Positions 24,031-35,639 of a stretch of DNA of 64,000 nucleotides are shown here, in pieces (positions within the stretch are counted from its first letter, which is position 1; each line of letters starts with the position of its first letter). Under the pieces are notes generated by a model. It made no database searches and had not been told where the DNA came from. It saw only the letters and a list, made by a program, of their open reading frames with translations. The DNA is taken from assembly GCA_038373865.1 (NCBI GenBank), contig JAXGGA010001597.1:62001-126000 (forward strand), read 5' to 3'. Made by a program: the position numbers and the translations under genes. Source of the DNA: Uloborus plumipes. Taxonomy: Eukaryota > Arthropoda > Arachnida > Araneae > Uloboridae.

Positions 24031-24425
24031 AAATAACTTCATGGGGGAGCTGTAAAAACGCGGTTGGGATATATTAGGTGGCGCCGCCATTCACGTACTA
24101 TTTCTTTCTGTATCCCACCTGTGTACTTGTTTGCTTCCTGAAGAGATACAAGCAGCAAGTTTACCAGAATTGGCGAATGGATCACTCGTTGATCCCGTTT
24201 TCCTTCAAGGACAGGAATCACGAACAGGTGTGTATGATAGTCAACTGAGTCTCTTTCCCCCATTTAAAAAAAGAGCTCTTCCCAAATATCCGCGAACACA
24301 ATATTTGCTCATGCATCGTGCTTGGATAGTGCTGTGTGAACGACACACTTCGTAAGGTTAACGGCAGTGATCTTGCTACTAGAAAACTTCTTTGTTTACG
24401 AGAGATTCGATCGGAAAGATGTAGA
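24031..24425. other. GC-richer unassigned island
   Basis: A patch less AT-rich than its surroundings, with overlapping open frames on both strands (24131-24355 plus, 24039-24263 minus), neither with a recognisable domain. It could be a host exon or promoter region or an old repeat; the sequence alone does not decide. Confidence 0.3.
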
Positions 24426-25403
24426 GATATTGTCCAAAACGTTGCATTGGTTTAGTTTAGTGCTTGTGAATATTAAAATAGGGAAACATGTCATCCTTGT
24501 TGATTTCTGATTTATGAGCAAAGCTAGTATTTTTGCTTTTCTGTGTAATTGACATCCCTCCCCCCTTGTAAGGCTGATGGCCGAGATTTCATTATTTCAG
24601 AAAAGTCTTAGCCCGATTACGATAGGTCTTTGTGTTCTGATAGTGTATTTTGGACGATAGGAGAAAGAGGGGCAAAACGGCAACTTCAAGCTTTCAAGCA
24701 AAATTAAATGAACAAAATTATACTCCTGGGATGAAAATTTGTCAGTACACTTCCTTATACATATGAGAGGAAATAATCTGAATTTGGAAGTGATGATGTG
24801 CGTAGTTATTTTATTATTTATTTATTTGTTTACCTTTACAAAATGACTGTTTTACATCATGGATGGAGCAAAACCAGGCTATTGGTGAGGTAAAACTGGA
24901 TATCATGTAAATTCAGCGGAAACAAAGGATAGTTCGAAAAGTTTGATCAGAAGTAAAAAATAAAGAAAAAAAACAAACTATACAAAAAAGAGCATAAAAA
25001 ATGATGCTTTTATGCCTATATGTTGAAAAAGTTATTGCACACAAAAGTCGCAAACTTTTTTTCGAATATTATCCTCCATAATACAAATAGATACCTATTA
25101 TACCACTTTGTTGCAACTACTAGAAATGGCACGTATTCTGCTATATACAAATGATATCACCTTCGACATTCTCATCACACATCACACTGAAACATCACTA
25201 AATACGGAAGGCTGATATGCCACAAACTGTACAATTTTTAATTACTTTGAAATCATCAAATTTTTGAAATTGTTCCGTCTTGATGATGCAAATTCAAACT
25301 CATTTCTTTTCCTTTATTATTTCTCCTTGTCTACCACTTTAATAAGGAAATATTTTATAATGTATTTCCTAGTGTACGTATTTTTTTTTCTTTTTTTTTT
25401 ACA
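24426..25403. other. AT-rich spacer
   Basis: No gene seen. Contains short low-complexity TTATTTATTTG near 24815 and a T-rich run near 25381 just before the transposase remnant. Confidence 0.5.
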
Positions 25404-26290
25404 ATGTCATGCAAAAAAACTGCAATTTTAGAGTTATTTAGGCAAGGAGAGCAACAGTTTGTTTGCTTAATGTGCCTCGCCAAACAGTGTCTGATGCAAT
25501 CTGTCGTTTCAAGAAGATTGAAAATGATAGTCGACGGAAGTAGACAAAATAAACAGTAAACACTGAAACTAATAAGGCCATCGCAAAACGAGTTCAGCGC
25601 AATATGCGAGTTTCAATGGGGAAGGTCACTCATAAAAAAAAAAAAAAAACATCTGACCAATCAGTACGGGTAATGGCAAAAACAGAGCTCGGACAGAAGC
25701 TTTGCAAGCTCCAAAAAGTTTAGCCTCTCATTGAAGGAAACAAAATCTTGCAGTTCCAAAGATACCAAAACCGTTTGAGACAGGCACCAAGCTAACGCTA
25801 GAAGATATTCCTTTTTGCCGATAATTAGTTCTTTACCGTCTAACCAGCTCATTACTCTCAGAACGGTGGTATTTTAACTGTAGACATTCCAAGCCCCTCG
25901 GCAAATGTTGAACAGTATTGAAATCGATCTTGGTCCGGGACAGAATCTGCACAAGCGGCAAAACACCAACTTTTTGTGAATTATGGCATTAAAATGAATC
26001 ATAACACGTATACCATCGGATCATTTTAGAAGCTGTTTTACTTCCTTCGGACAAAAAGCACTTCAGCAGTGTAGACTAGACGTTTCATCTAGAGTCTGAA
26101 CCAGCTCATATGGCCACAGATACATAAGAATGATGCAAGGCGCATATTCCAAGCATGATATCATCTGTAGGGTGGACCTCCTAGCCAAACCTCAACCTCA
26201 AGGACTGCAATGTATGGTCAACTTGGAGTCCAGAGTATGCCTTAAACCACACATCTGTTTGAACTTTCTAAAGCAGAGGCTTCCAAACTA
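25404..26290 (+). pseudogene. DD37D Tc1/mariner transposase pseudogene
   Basis: The N-terminus MSCKKTAILELFRQGEQQ has the usual first-helix pattern of this transposase group. Further blocks follow in order but in changing frames. ICTSGKTP (about 25947) and ILEAVLLPSDKKHF (about 26024-26065) belong to the catalytic core. LESEPAHMA stands where QQDxAPAHxA is expected, so the second catalytic Asp is lost. A degenerate PNLNLKDCNVW block keeps the third Asp. It ends in SRVCLKPH, a C-terminal motif shared with 14469-15724, so both descend from one family. Stops, an A-run insertion near 25635 and frameshifts make it inactive. No TIRs were found. Confidence 0.75.
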
Positions 26291-26310
26291 CGGTATGTGG
26301 GCCTTAAGTG

Positions 26311-28039
26311 CAGAGGCGGACTGGCTATGTGGGAATTTGGGAAAAATGCCAGAAGGGCCGGTACTTTCCTGGGCCAAAAAGGGCCGGCCCATATAAACCA
26401 GACTTTTTTTTTATCAAAAAAAAAAAGTATTTTCCGTAAAACTACCAATTATAAGGCTGCCGAGACGGCAGGAGCAAAATTTCTAGAGCTCGACTGCAGA
26501 AAGGGAGCGGGCCATCTATTTCTAATGTTTGAAGAAAGGGCCGCCAAAGCAAAAAAAAAAAAAAAACGAGCTGATGAACTTTAACGCGAGTATATCAACA
26601 ATGTACTATAGATGTACTTCTGAATGACCAACAGTTTAGGTCAATTGTCTGTCAGATGCTTATCATTAGAAGGGTTCGTAGCCATCATGTGCGTGGTTCT
26701 CTTTTGTGCCTAGTTAGCAAAAAGGATACGAAGTCTTGTGTCTCTTGCCTCCTGCTAGCCCCGGGTGTAATGAATGTAATACAAGACGTTCGTCAGGGAA
26801 TACAGTCCTTCATCGTTCAGACGCACTTCTTGGGGTGAACACTTGACGATATATTTACATTTTTAATTTTTTTAATAAAAATATTATTATAAAAATCCCT
26901 TCAAAATGGGGACAAAAACGCAGGCCTCTAGAATACGCTTTAAATAGATAAGAAGTTAAAATACAGTCAGCAGGGTTTAAAATTTTACACTGAATACCGT
27001 AAAGTCGGGTTACTTGGATCCACAAGGAGGTTACTTGAGCCCACAGTAAAATGATAAAATCTGGGTTTGGTACTAGCATTAGAGACTGCAGAGTGCTTCT
27101 ACCTAGAGGAGAAACGAGGAACTACGTGAAAGTCTTCAACTAATAAGTACCAAACCTAGATTTTATCATTTTACTGTAATGGGCTCAAGTAACCCCTTAG
27201 GGTCCAAGTAACCTGACTTTACGGTACTTAAATTAAATTATTGGAGCTATCAATTTGAAAAATTCCCGATCCTCTAAACGTACCAAAAGATAACCTACAA
27301 TACAATTGCGGTTTTTATTTATTTATTTATTAATTTCAAAATATTTTTCAGTTTTATCCCCCACATCTCTTTGCCCGAGCTAAAATTTCGAAAACGAATT
27401 TTCGAGAGAGTGTCTCCGATCCCATTCTCCCTATCATAATCGGAGATGATTAGATTTTCGCTTTTAAGATTTCAATTTCGAAAAAGGTCTCTCCCTGGAA
27501 CCTCGTTTAGATTACCAAAGATTGTCTAAATTGCAATTTTGAAAAGATTAATTCGAAAATTTTCTTTGAATCCTCGTCTTCTGAATTTTACCAAATATCG
27601 TCTAAAACAGCATTTTTCGAGCTACAATTTGAAAAAATTTCCCGTTGGAGGACCGCCTGGACCCCCTTTTCTATACTATTAATTGATGTATAACATATGC
27701 CCTTTACAAATTTCGATTTGGAAAACAGAAGGTTGAGTACCCCCCTCGAATTTCATTCCCCCCCCCCCAACATTTTCGAAGATAAGTTTTAAAATACATT
27801 TTTTAAACTACAAAATTTGATCTGAGTAATAAATACACTCGCGATTAAACTTATATTAAATTGCATTCTGTTACTGCCCTCAGTGTGGTCTCAGTAAATA
27901 AATTTCAAAATTGTTTGGGTATAATAATTTGGAGAAGTTCATGATTTAAGTTAACCGGCAGACACTCCCCCCCCCCCCACACCGGGGCTGCATCTGAAAA
28001 AATATGCCAGGGCTGAATTTTCATCCCAGTCCGTCCCTG
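26311..28039. mobile_element. hAT-type element, non-autonomous
   Basis: Ends CAGAGGCGGACTGGC (left) and CCAGTCCGTCCCTG (right) are inverted repeats, and the identical 8-bp duplication CTTAAGTG lies on both sides (26303-26310 and 28040-28047). This is strong evidence for hAT-type transposition. The 1.7-kb interior has no intact transposase. It is AT-rich with a G/C-rich edge, and one MITE (26997-27224) sits inside. The flank (AGAGGCTTCCAAACTACGG ... CCCGCGG) looks like another hAT-type repeat into which this one jumped. Confidence 0.85.
26997..27224. mobile_element. Nested MITE, 228 bp
   Basis: About 90 bp at each side form a long inverted repeat, with tips CCGTAAAGTCGGGTTACTTG and CAAGTAACCTGACTTTACGG. 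TA duplications lie at 26995-26996 and 27225-27226. Most of the element is arm, so it would fold into a hairpin. Confidence 0.85.
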
Positions 28040-28047
28040 CTTAAGTG

Positions 28048-28621
28048 TCCCGCGGCAGTCGACCAAATTTAAGATGCATGATGTATATTTGTATTTTGTG
28101 AATTTCTGTTAGCACATATTAGGATAAATGCTATATCACTCATGTTTATCTATTCAATAACATCATGTTATTCAACTCTTAAATTATGTCTTAATCTCAT
28201 ATTAAAACATTTTGTGCTTCATTTCATAAGAAACTAAGGTTAGTAAAACCAAAAAAGAAAACAAAAGGTGGATAGGGACAGAAAGAAGATGCTGGAGAAT
28301 ATTTGATGTAAAAGGATTATACAAAATATTTTCAACTAGTAATGAATGGAGTTTTTCACGAATAATAACAAATATTGATTGAGCAGGAAAATTTTAGCGT
28401 TAAGGAATTGTGAAAAAAATTAAATAAACTAATTTGGATTCAATTTTTAAGTTTCTTTTTTTTTAAAGATTTTAAGAAAGTAATTAATAAATGTAAGTTC
28501 TGATACTATCAGAAAAAATCGTTTTACTTCCAGTGCTGAATAATCGGATTTCTGTCGGATGAGAACTGAAAATTTGATGTAATATTCGAAAGTAGTTTTA
28601 AATTCCAGGAATGGAACAAAA
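28048..28621. other. AT-rich spacer
   Basis: The first 30 bp continue the repeat into which the hAT element inserted. The rest has no recognisable feature. Confidence 0.5.
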
Positions 28622-28895
28622 ATCTATAATAATAAAAGCAAGTGTAATGTGTCTGTCTGTCTGTCTGTCTGCCTGTCTGTCCATTTGACCGAGCTCTCCA
28701 GCCAAATCTATCGCACGCAGGGACCTGGAATTTTTTACACGGAAGCACAAAGGGGCTGGCCACCAGACCTCGAAGCCCGATTTTCGATTTTTGAATTAGA
28801 AAAATTTAAAAAAATTATTTATAAAACTTCTTCTCGAGATCGCTGCTCGCCAATACAATATGTGTTATCGTAAATCCTTACTTCAACGAGCGACC

Positions 28896-28970
28896 CGATG
28901 GTCAAGTGGTTCTGCGCGTCAGGTTGAAGTTCCTGATGGAATGAGATCGAATCCAGGCCCGCAAGGATTT
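28896..28970 (+). other. tRNA-like module in the Helitron 5' region
   Basis: GATGGTCAAGTGGTTCTGCG resembles a tRNA A box/D arm and GATCGAATCC a B box/T arm, spaced like a long-variable-arm tRNA. Acceptor pairing is not convincing. The same module occurs at 30666-30740, so it belongs to the Helitron and is not a local tRNA gene. It may be a captured tRNA or SINE head. Confidence 0.4.
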
Positions 28971-29036
28971 TTTCGAACAGCTGCATGGTTTTTTTTTTTG
29001 AATGATTTTAATGATTGTAATGTCCTTCTGCAGGTA

Positions 29037-30326
29037 GGGGAGAGTGGTAATGAATGGGCCATGGTGATGAATGGGCCACTAGCAAAATATGAAAAAGTAT
29101 TTGCATGAATTTTTTTTTGATGCCACCAATAGATGTAGCTATTTGTTCTACTAAACTCATCCAATTTTCATTCGTTTGCGCTGAGCCATTTTCCAACTAG
29201 AGTGGCATGGTCAAGAATCTGACTGAAAAGTAAGTTTTTCCCTTTTTAGTAAAACATTTCCTAGCTAAAATGTACCATGTATTTCACTGCATACATATGT
29301 ATAAGCTAGTCTTTCCATATCTATAAACTAATCTTAAGGTGTATTTTGATGTTATCTAAATTCAATGTACTCAAAAAACCTAAATGTATTTCAAAAGTAT
29401 AGGTGGGGCTGAATGGGCCACTATGTCATGGTAATGAATGGGCCACCTAAATATTGTTTTTCTTCCTTTTCTTTGGATTTTCGTATTAATATGAAACACA
29501 ACTGACTGTCATAGATAGATTAAGATTACTGTCGTCAAAATAGGTTTGTAGTAACTTCTAAATATAATTTGCAGATCTATATTATATTCCTATGATACAA
29601 TAGACCTCTGGTCGCAGTCCGTGGCTTGAAAAAGCCCCCCTCTCTCCTTCATATTATATCCCTCACAGAACAATTTCATTTTCTTTCTTGGTAACTTAAG
29701 TTAGATATTTCTTATTCTCGATGTCTAGTAAATTTTAAAAAAAATTTTTGAATTTTGACAAGTTTGAAAATGAAGATGAAGTTTTTGAAAGTGATTTTTA
29801 ATATTATTTTTGAAATATGTAAATTTTGTTAAATCATAGTGTGTATTATCTGTTATTTTTTTATATATATAACTGATGTTGTTTATTTCTTACATTCTCA
29901 TTATTTAGTTATTTTTCTGCTACAATTGGTATGAATCAGTTTTATTTTAATTGCATCAGTTTTGACGTTTATATAATTTTAAATCAGTATGATTTTGTAT
30001 CATCATGTCAAGTGCCACATTTATTTTGTCATATTCAGTAAATAAAAGATTAAATCCACATGTTTTCACTGAATTCATTTAGTGGCCCATTCATTACCTT
30101 CGATGGCCCATTCAACCCCATAGGTGGGGTTGAATGGGCCAAATTTCAAAATTTTTATTTTCTATTATAATTCATTATAGACAGGTGCTAATCCAACTTT
30201 TATGACTTTTTTAGATAGCAAGATAAGTAAAGTAACTAAAACACCAATTTAGAGTTAAAACAAAGTGTTAGAAAAAATTACAAAAATTCAAAACCAAAAA
30301 GTGGCCCATTCATTACCACTCTCCCC
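29037..30326. mobile_element. 1.3-kb TIR element inside the Helitron, TA target
   Basis: TIRs GGGGAGAGTGGTAATGAATG and their exact complement (about 24 bp) are flanked by TA (29035-29036 and 30327-30328). The Helitron sequence is continuous across the pair. The motif ATGGGCCA recurs in direct and inverted orientation at both ends and near 29410-29450 and 30080-30140, like sub-terminal binding repeats. No coding sequence was found. The superfamily is uncertain. Confidence 0.85.
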
Positions 30327-30665
30327 TACATCCCCTCATGAGGATCTACCCCATATTTTTTTATAGTACAAAATGACAGTTTTGGTCGTCTATAATAATA
30401 AAAGCAAGTGTAATGTGTCTGTCTGTCTGTCTGTCTGCCTGTCTGCCTGTCTGTCCATTTGACCGAGCTCTCCAGCCAAATCTATCGCACGCAGGGACCT
30501 GGAATTTTTTACACGGAAGCACAAAGGGGCTGGCCACCAGACCTCGAAGCCCGATTTTCGATTTTTGAATTAGAAAAATTTTAAAAAATTATTTATAAAA
30601 CTTCTTCTCGAGATCGCTGCTCGCCAATACAATATGTGTTATCGTAAATCCTTACTTCAACGAGC

Positions 30666-30740
30666 GACCCGATGGTCAAGTGGTTCTGCGCGTCAGGTTG
30701 AAGTTCCTGATGGAATGAGATCGAATCCAGGCCCGCAAGG
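30666..30740 (+). other. tRNA-like module, second copy
   Basis: Copy of 28896-28970 at the same distance from the Helitron 5' end, with the same A-box-like and B-box-like blocks. Confidence 0.4.
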
Positions 30741-31344
30741 ATTTTTTCGAACAGCTGCATGGTTTTTTTTTTTTTTTTGAATGATTTTAATGATTGTAAT
30801 GTCCTTATGCAGGTACATCCCCTCATGGGGATCTACCCCATATTTTTTTATAGTACAAAATGACAGTTTTGGTCGGATCTTTGTTAAAATTGGCAATGGG
30901 GTCCTTCGATGCTGTAGAATTTTCTTATGGACGTTTGCGCCATTTTTGGGGGCTTTGAATCGATTGTGGCAATAAATGGTTTTTGATTTGCGGCACTTAT
31001 ATTATTTTTTCAAAAATTATATACACTATCAATTATATTATGTTAATTTTTGTACCTTTATAAAATTCTGTATTTTATACCTTGCATTTACGTCAAATTC
31101 AAGGTAAAATTAAAAGTCAAAAATTCTGAAGAAGATAAATATATGTTAAAAATTAAAGTAACTATTTTTTGTGATTTTCATATTGGTTGTGACCAAAAAA
31201 CATCATTACAAACAAATAAAACGTATCAAACACCATGAGTGTTGAGTTATTAGGCAAAATCTGCTGTGTAATGTTTTTTTTTTCACTGCGAGAGGGGGGG
31301 GGGGTATGAACGACCATTAAAGTGACACAAATTTTTAAAAAATA

Positions 31345-31755
31345 AAGGTTGGATCTCCAATTATCTTGCTTCGTAATTTGAACCCGCCCCGGCTGTGCAA
31401 CGGTACGCGATTAGTCATTCAAAAATTAATGAAAAACGTGATCGAAGCCAGGATTTTAAATGGCAAGTTCAGAGGTGAAAATATACTCATACCACGGATT
31501 CCTATTATACCTACAGATGTGCCAATTCAATTCAAACGTATTCAGTTTCCGATTAGATTGGCATTTGCAATGACTATCAACAAATCCCAAGGTCAAACGA
31601 TGTCTGTTTGTGGCTTAGATTTGAGAACACCATGTTTTTCACACGGACAATTATACGTGGCATGCTCTCGAGTGGGTAAACCATCCAGTTTGTTTGTGTT
31701 AGCTAAAGATGGACTAACAAAAAATATTGTTCACGCTATAGCATTAAGAGATTGA
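31345..31755 (+). pseudogene. Helitron Pif1-like helicase, C-terminal fragment
   Basis: The full Helitron protein combines a HUH rolling-circle nuclease with a Pif1-type SF1 helicase and moves the element by rolling circle. Only about 137 codons remain, open from KVGSPIILLRNLNPP to a stop at 31755. FAMTINKSQGQT matches helicase motif V and QLYVACSRV matches motif VI, which carries the arginine finger. The GTRLVI block typical of this family's C-terminus is also present. Walker A/B and the Rep nuclease are missing, so the fragment cannot act alone. It lacks a good start codon. The retained frame suggests fairly recent deletion. Confidence 0.9.
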
Positions 31756-32090
31756 TATTGTTTAATAGTGTTACTGTCGTAATTGTTTAATGATATATAA
31801 TTTTAAGGAATAAATTATAATAACTTAAAAATAATGTTTGCCTTTTGTTATTTTTATATTCCCTCATCGTTCACAGCGCTCCATGCTTATTTCACGCATA
31901 TACAACATTCTTACATACATACAATATACACATTCTACCATACATACATACTTACAATAAGTAAGCTATTTTTTGTCTACACTAGAAATTGCTACTATTG
32001 TGATTTGTTGCTATACACACTATTATTCCTGCGCTATTCACTTATCTGCATTTTCTAAATGCACGGGCAACGCCGGGCGGGTACAGCTAG

Positions 32091-34520
32091 TACTTAATGA
32101 AAAGCACAGTTTAGCAGCTGGTGCACCAAAAAGGAGGGGGGTGGGTCAAAAGAAATTTTTGGAGTAGGAAGTACATCTTCATCTGCTTTTTTTTTCGGCA
32201 AAATATGGCTTGATTATTGTATTTTAACATTAGGGATTAAATGACGTCTAAAACGTATCAAATTCGGCCTCAAAAACCAAGACGGGTGGCCAGGCCACTG
32301 TAGAGTCCTCCTTCTGCTTCAAAGTTCCATTCTTGTGAAATAACGTGAAAAAGACGATTTTTTCAAATATTCATTTTTTATTTTCGTGAAATAAATCAAT
32401 CCACTGAGTAGAAAAAATCACTTTTCACTTGATCCTCCCTTTTTGACCCTGAAAAGAGAGGGGGCATTGTCAATTTACTATGGAAGTGAGGGGGAAGAAG
32501 TCCCCTTGACCCATCGTATGAGCCGCTTACACCCATAACTGAAAATTTTAAAAAGCGGTTGCTCAATTGCTCATTTGCGTCTCTACAAAAGGCGACCTCT
32601 TTGAAAAAACATATATATATTTTTATTAGTAAAGGTCTACCTTTATTATTAGTTGATGTGTTTTCTTGAAGAATTTATCTTCAATAAAATTATGTTCAAA
32701 ATTAGATTTCTGGTTTTTTCCCCGAACCTTGTCTTTATTACTTTATACATACTCCTTCCGATACAAAATAGGATCTTTTTTCCTTAAAATAACAAAAAAA
32801 AAATCAGATTTTTTTTTTAATACCTAAACCACGGGGTAAATAGGCATCAAGTTAAAGCTCTATGCTTCAACTACTTTCAATAGCAGTTACGTTACAAATT
32901 GATATTTTCACTTGACAGTAGCGCATGCTACACAAAACCAAGAGGTGTCAGTTTGACCGCCCACGGTTGCGATCTATTTTTGCCTACACTTTGTTAGGGA
33001 AACTGAAGTGATATTTCAACCAGAAAACTTCTTCGTCTACTAAAGTTTTTTGCCTTTTTCATGTGATATTTTTTCCTTATAATTTTCAAAGAAGGAACGA
33101 TTTGCTTGCGATAACGCTTTTCTTAGCAATTACTAAATATTTTATGCCCTTATAGAAGATTTCAAAATGATAACGGTTGCCAGAAAAGAAGCTTTTAAAA
33201 AAATGTATGAAGAAGGAACTCCAATTCAGTTAATTATTCCTAATAAATACCTCAAAAAAGGAACATCATCTTTATTTGCTCGTTCATTTGTTTTTATTTA
33301 TTTATTTTAAAATGCAAATGTTGAATATAAGAGAAATTAGTATGATTGTGATCAATAAATTGAACTGCAGACATAAATTCAGTCGTGTAGAAAATTAAGT
33401 TTTGCAAAGGCTTCTATTAATTGCTATACATTAAAAGAAATATTGTCAAAAATAGTATCATTTTTTGGTCTAAATATCCCTACTGTTTATATCAATCATT
33501 TAATTATTATTGTTGTCCGCATGTATATTTATTTTTAGCATGCCTAAGTCACGCAGAAACGTTTCCACAACTGAACGTATTTTAAAAATAAAACTTCGCC
33601 GTTTTTCCATTATAGTCTGTGGGCCGAAGGCAGAAAAGATGCTTAGAAACATGGTTTCGTTTGCCAACTTCGGGGACTACAAAATGTGATATTTTTCTGA
33701 ATCCTTAGAGTCTACAGATGAAAAAAACACAATGTTCCCAAAAAAAATATTGTATCATTAATTTTTTACAAACCATTAAAAATACATGACAAAATAGGCG
33801 AAAATGAAATTCTAGGGGCGGATAATTACGTTAAATATCATAAAAATGTGTCTGTCTCTTTCTGTATATTTATATGTATATATAGGTGGAAAGATAGAAA
33901 CTGTTTAATTATCTTTTCGGCGACCTTCCTCGAATTTGCGCATGCGTCAGGTCTCAATTGATTTTATGAAACTAGGGGTGATTGTGATAAGAGAGATAAG
34001 GAATAGGAAGGGATTTTTCTTTGTTTTGTTTTGTTTTTCGTTGGATTCGTTTATTTGAGGTGTTGATCGGTTCTTGTGAATCCTCTTGAAGTTTTTTTTT
34101 TTTTTTTTTTTTTTAAATTCTCTTCCTTATCAGGTCTATGAAAATAAAATGATATTGGACAAAGTAGAATTGCTGCCATCGTGCATTTTTGTAATCAAGC
34201 TTCCTGCCTTTTTAAAATAAAACCATTCAATGGTGCTAGGCGCTGGTTTCGAGGGCGGACAGTAGATAGATAGATATTTACAAAAAAATAAAAAAATAAA
34301 TAAAAAAGTTTACAAAAATAAGTAAACAATTTTTCAATTTAAATGTAAATTTGGAAAAAGAAAATAAAAACCTTTGTGTAATGAAAAAAAACATATGAAA
34401 AAACATATTAAATGCAAAAGAGCAGGAAAACGGCATGCACGTGTTTCGGCGTTAGAAACACCCTTTTTAGCCTACTTTCCCGTTAAAAACAAAAGAAAGA
34501 CGAAAAAAGTATTAAAAGTA
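32091..34520. other. AT-rich spacer
   Basis: Mostly unrecognised. It holds a short plus-strand frame (33540-33689) described separately, a 20-bp T run near 34093 and a GTATATATAGG stretch near 33875. No transposon ends were recognised. Confidence 0.5.
33540..33689 (+). CDS. Possible small ORF or exon (49 aa)
   Basis: An ATG frame of 49 codons begins MPKSRRNV and ends NFGDYKM. It is basic at the N-terminus and directly preceded by TTTATTTTTAG, which resembles a 3' splice site. I do not recognise the protein. A 49-codon frame can occur by chance in this composition, so this is only a candidate exon. Confidence 0.15.
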   Translation: MPKSRRNVSTTERILKIKLRRFSIIVCGPKAEKMLRNMVSFANFGDYKM

Positions 34521-34528
34521 GCTTAATG

Positions 34529-34632
34529 CATCTAAAAAATATCGCCAAGTCCAAAAAATATCGCCAAGTAAAAAAAATATCGCCAAGTAAAAAAAATATC
34601 GCCAAGTAAAAAAAATATCGCCAAGTAAAAAA
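34529..34632. repeat. Minisatellite, ATATCGCCAAGT core
   Basis: Five consecutive units of about 19-20 bp, AAAAAATATCGCCAAGT plus a few A. The last three are essentially identical. The core word recurs inside the hAT element near 44848. Confidence 0.9.
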
Positions 34633-34700
34633 AATAAAAAGGCAAATTGAATATCGAAAAGTTAAAAATTTGAAAGTAGGGTATTGAGATGGGGAATTTG

Positions 34701-34752
34701 TGTGTGTGTCGGTCGGTCGGTCGGTCTGTCGGTCTGTCTGTCCCCCCCCCCT
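34701..34752. repeat. (GT)n / (GGTC)n / poly-C microsatellite
   Basis: TGTGTGTG, then repeated CGGT and CTGT tetranucleotides and a C run, directly ahead of the 147-bp tandem array. Confidence 0.9.
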
Positions 34753-34754
34753 AA

Positions 34755-35620
34755 TAACTTTTGAATGAACATTCCGATTTGGACAAACTTTTTTTTTGTT
34801 GGAAAGATCTCGGCGAGTACAGCTCATTCCCATATTTGATTTTTCGATTTGAACAATTTTTGGTTCAACTTTGAACCGTTCAAAAAACCGGTCCCGCGAT
34901 GCTAACTTTTGAGTGAACAGTCCGATTTGAACAAACTTTTTTTTGTTCGAAAGATCTTTTCAAGGATACTTCATTCCCGTATCTACATTTTCAATTTGAA
35001 CAATTTTTCGTTCAACATTGAACCGTTCAAACAAGCTGTCACCCCTAATAACTTTTGAATGAACAGTCCGATTTAAACAATTTTTTTTTGTTCGAAGCAT
35101 CTCGGGAAGGATACTTTATTACCGTATTTAAATTTTCAATTTGAACATTTTTGGTTCAACATTGAACCATTCAAGTAACCTTTCCCCACCTAATAACTTT
35201 TGAGTGAACAGTCCGAATGGAATAAACTTTTTTTTGTTCGAAAGATCTCGTCGAGTACAGCTCATTCCCATATTTGATTTTTCGATTTGAACAGTTTTTG
35301 GTTCAACTTTGAACCGTTCAAACAGCCTGTCCCGCGATGCTAACTTTTGAGTGAACAATCCGATTTGAACAAACTTTTTTTTGTTCGAAGGATCTCAACA
35401 AGGATACTTCATTACCCTATTTAAATTTTCCATTTGAGCATTTTTTCGTTCAACATTGAACCGCTCAAGCAGCCTTTCCCCACCTAATAACTTTTGAGTG
35501 AACCGTCTGAATGGAATAAACTTTTTTTTGTTTGAAAGATCTCGGAGAGGCTTTCCCATACATTTCCATATTTCGCTTTTTGATTTGAACCATTTTTCGT
35601 TCAATATTGAACCGTTCAGA
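34755..35620. repeat. 147-bp tandem array with trimer higher-order repeat
   Basis: Six units start with TAACTTTTGA(A/G)TGAAC at about 34755, 34903, 35049, 35194, 35341 and 35488, spacing 145-148 bp. Unit 1 resembles 4 and unit 2 resembles 5 more than their neighbours, and the 1-4, 2-5 and 3-6 offsets are all 438-439 bp. This means trimeric higher-order units. Because 147 is divisible by three, minus-strand frames stay open across parts of the array (34483-34833, 35128-35358, 35395-35634) and repeat a roughly 49-residue motif with RRDLSNKKK. No known domain was seen. Confidence 0.9.
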
Positions 35621-35639
35621 AAAAAAATTAACATTAGCG

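Larger units (their letters stand above)
28622..30388 (+). mobile_element. Helitron 5' segment, first copy
   Basis: Starts TCTATAATAATAAAAGCAAG right after an A, as Helitrons do (5' TC, inserted between A and T), then a GTCT microsatellite and GACCGAGCTCTCCAGCC. Without the insertion at 29037-30326 it is nearly identical to the first 475 bp of the copy at 30389. It stops in mid-element at TTTTGGTCG, where the second copy begins. This is therefore a truncated 5' end joined head to tail to a fuller copy. Confidence 0.8.
30389..32090 (+). mobile_element. Helitron, internally deleted
   Basis: The 5' end TCTATAATAATAAAAGC is followed by (GTCT)n. The 3' end is GC-rich, ACGCCGGGCGGGTACAGCTAG, with CTAG then T at 32091, as expected for a Helitron (3' CTRR, insertion at A^T). 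Only the C-terminal part of the replication/helicase protein survives (31345-31755), so it is non-autonomous. Confidence 0.85.

Noticed and set aside
34755..35620. Repeat protein on the minus strand (49-residue units)
   Set aside because: Units stay open because 147 is a multiple of three, but stops interrupt several units and no start, signal or domain was found.
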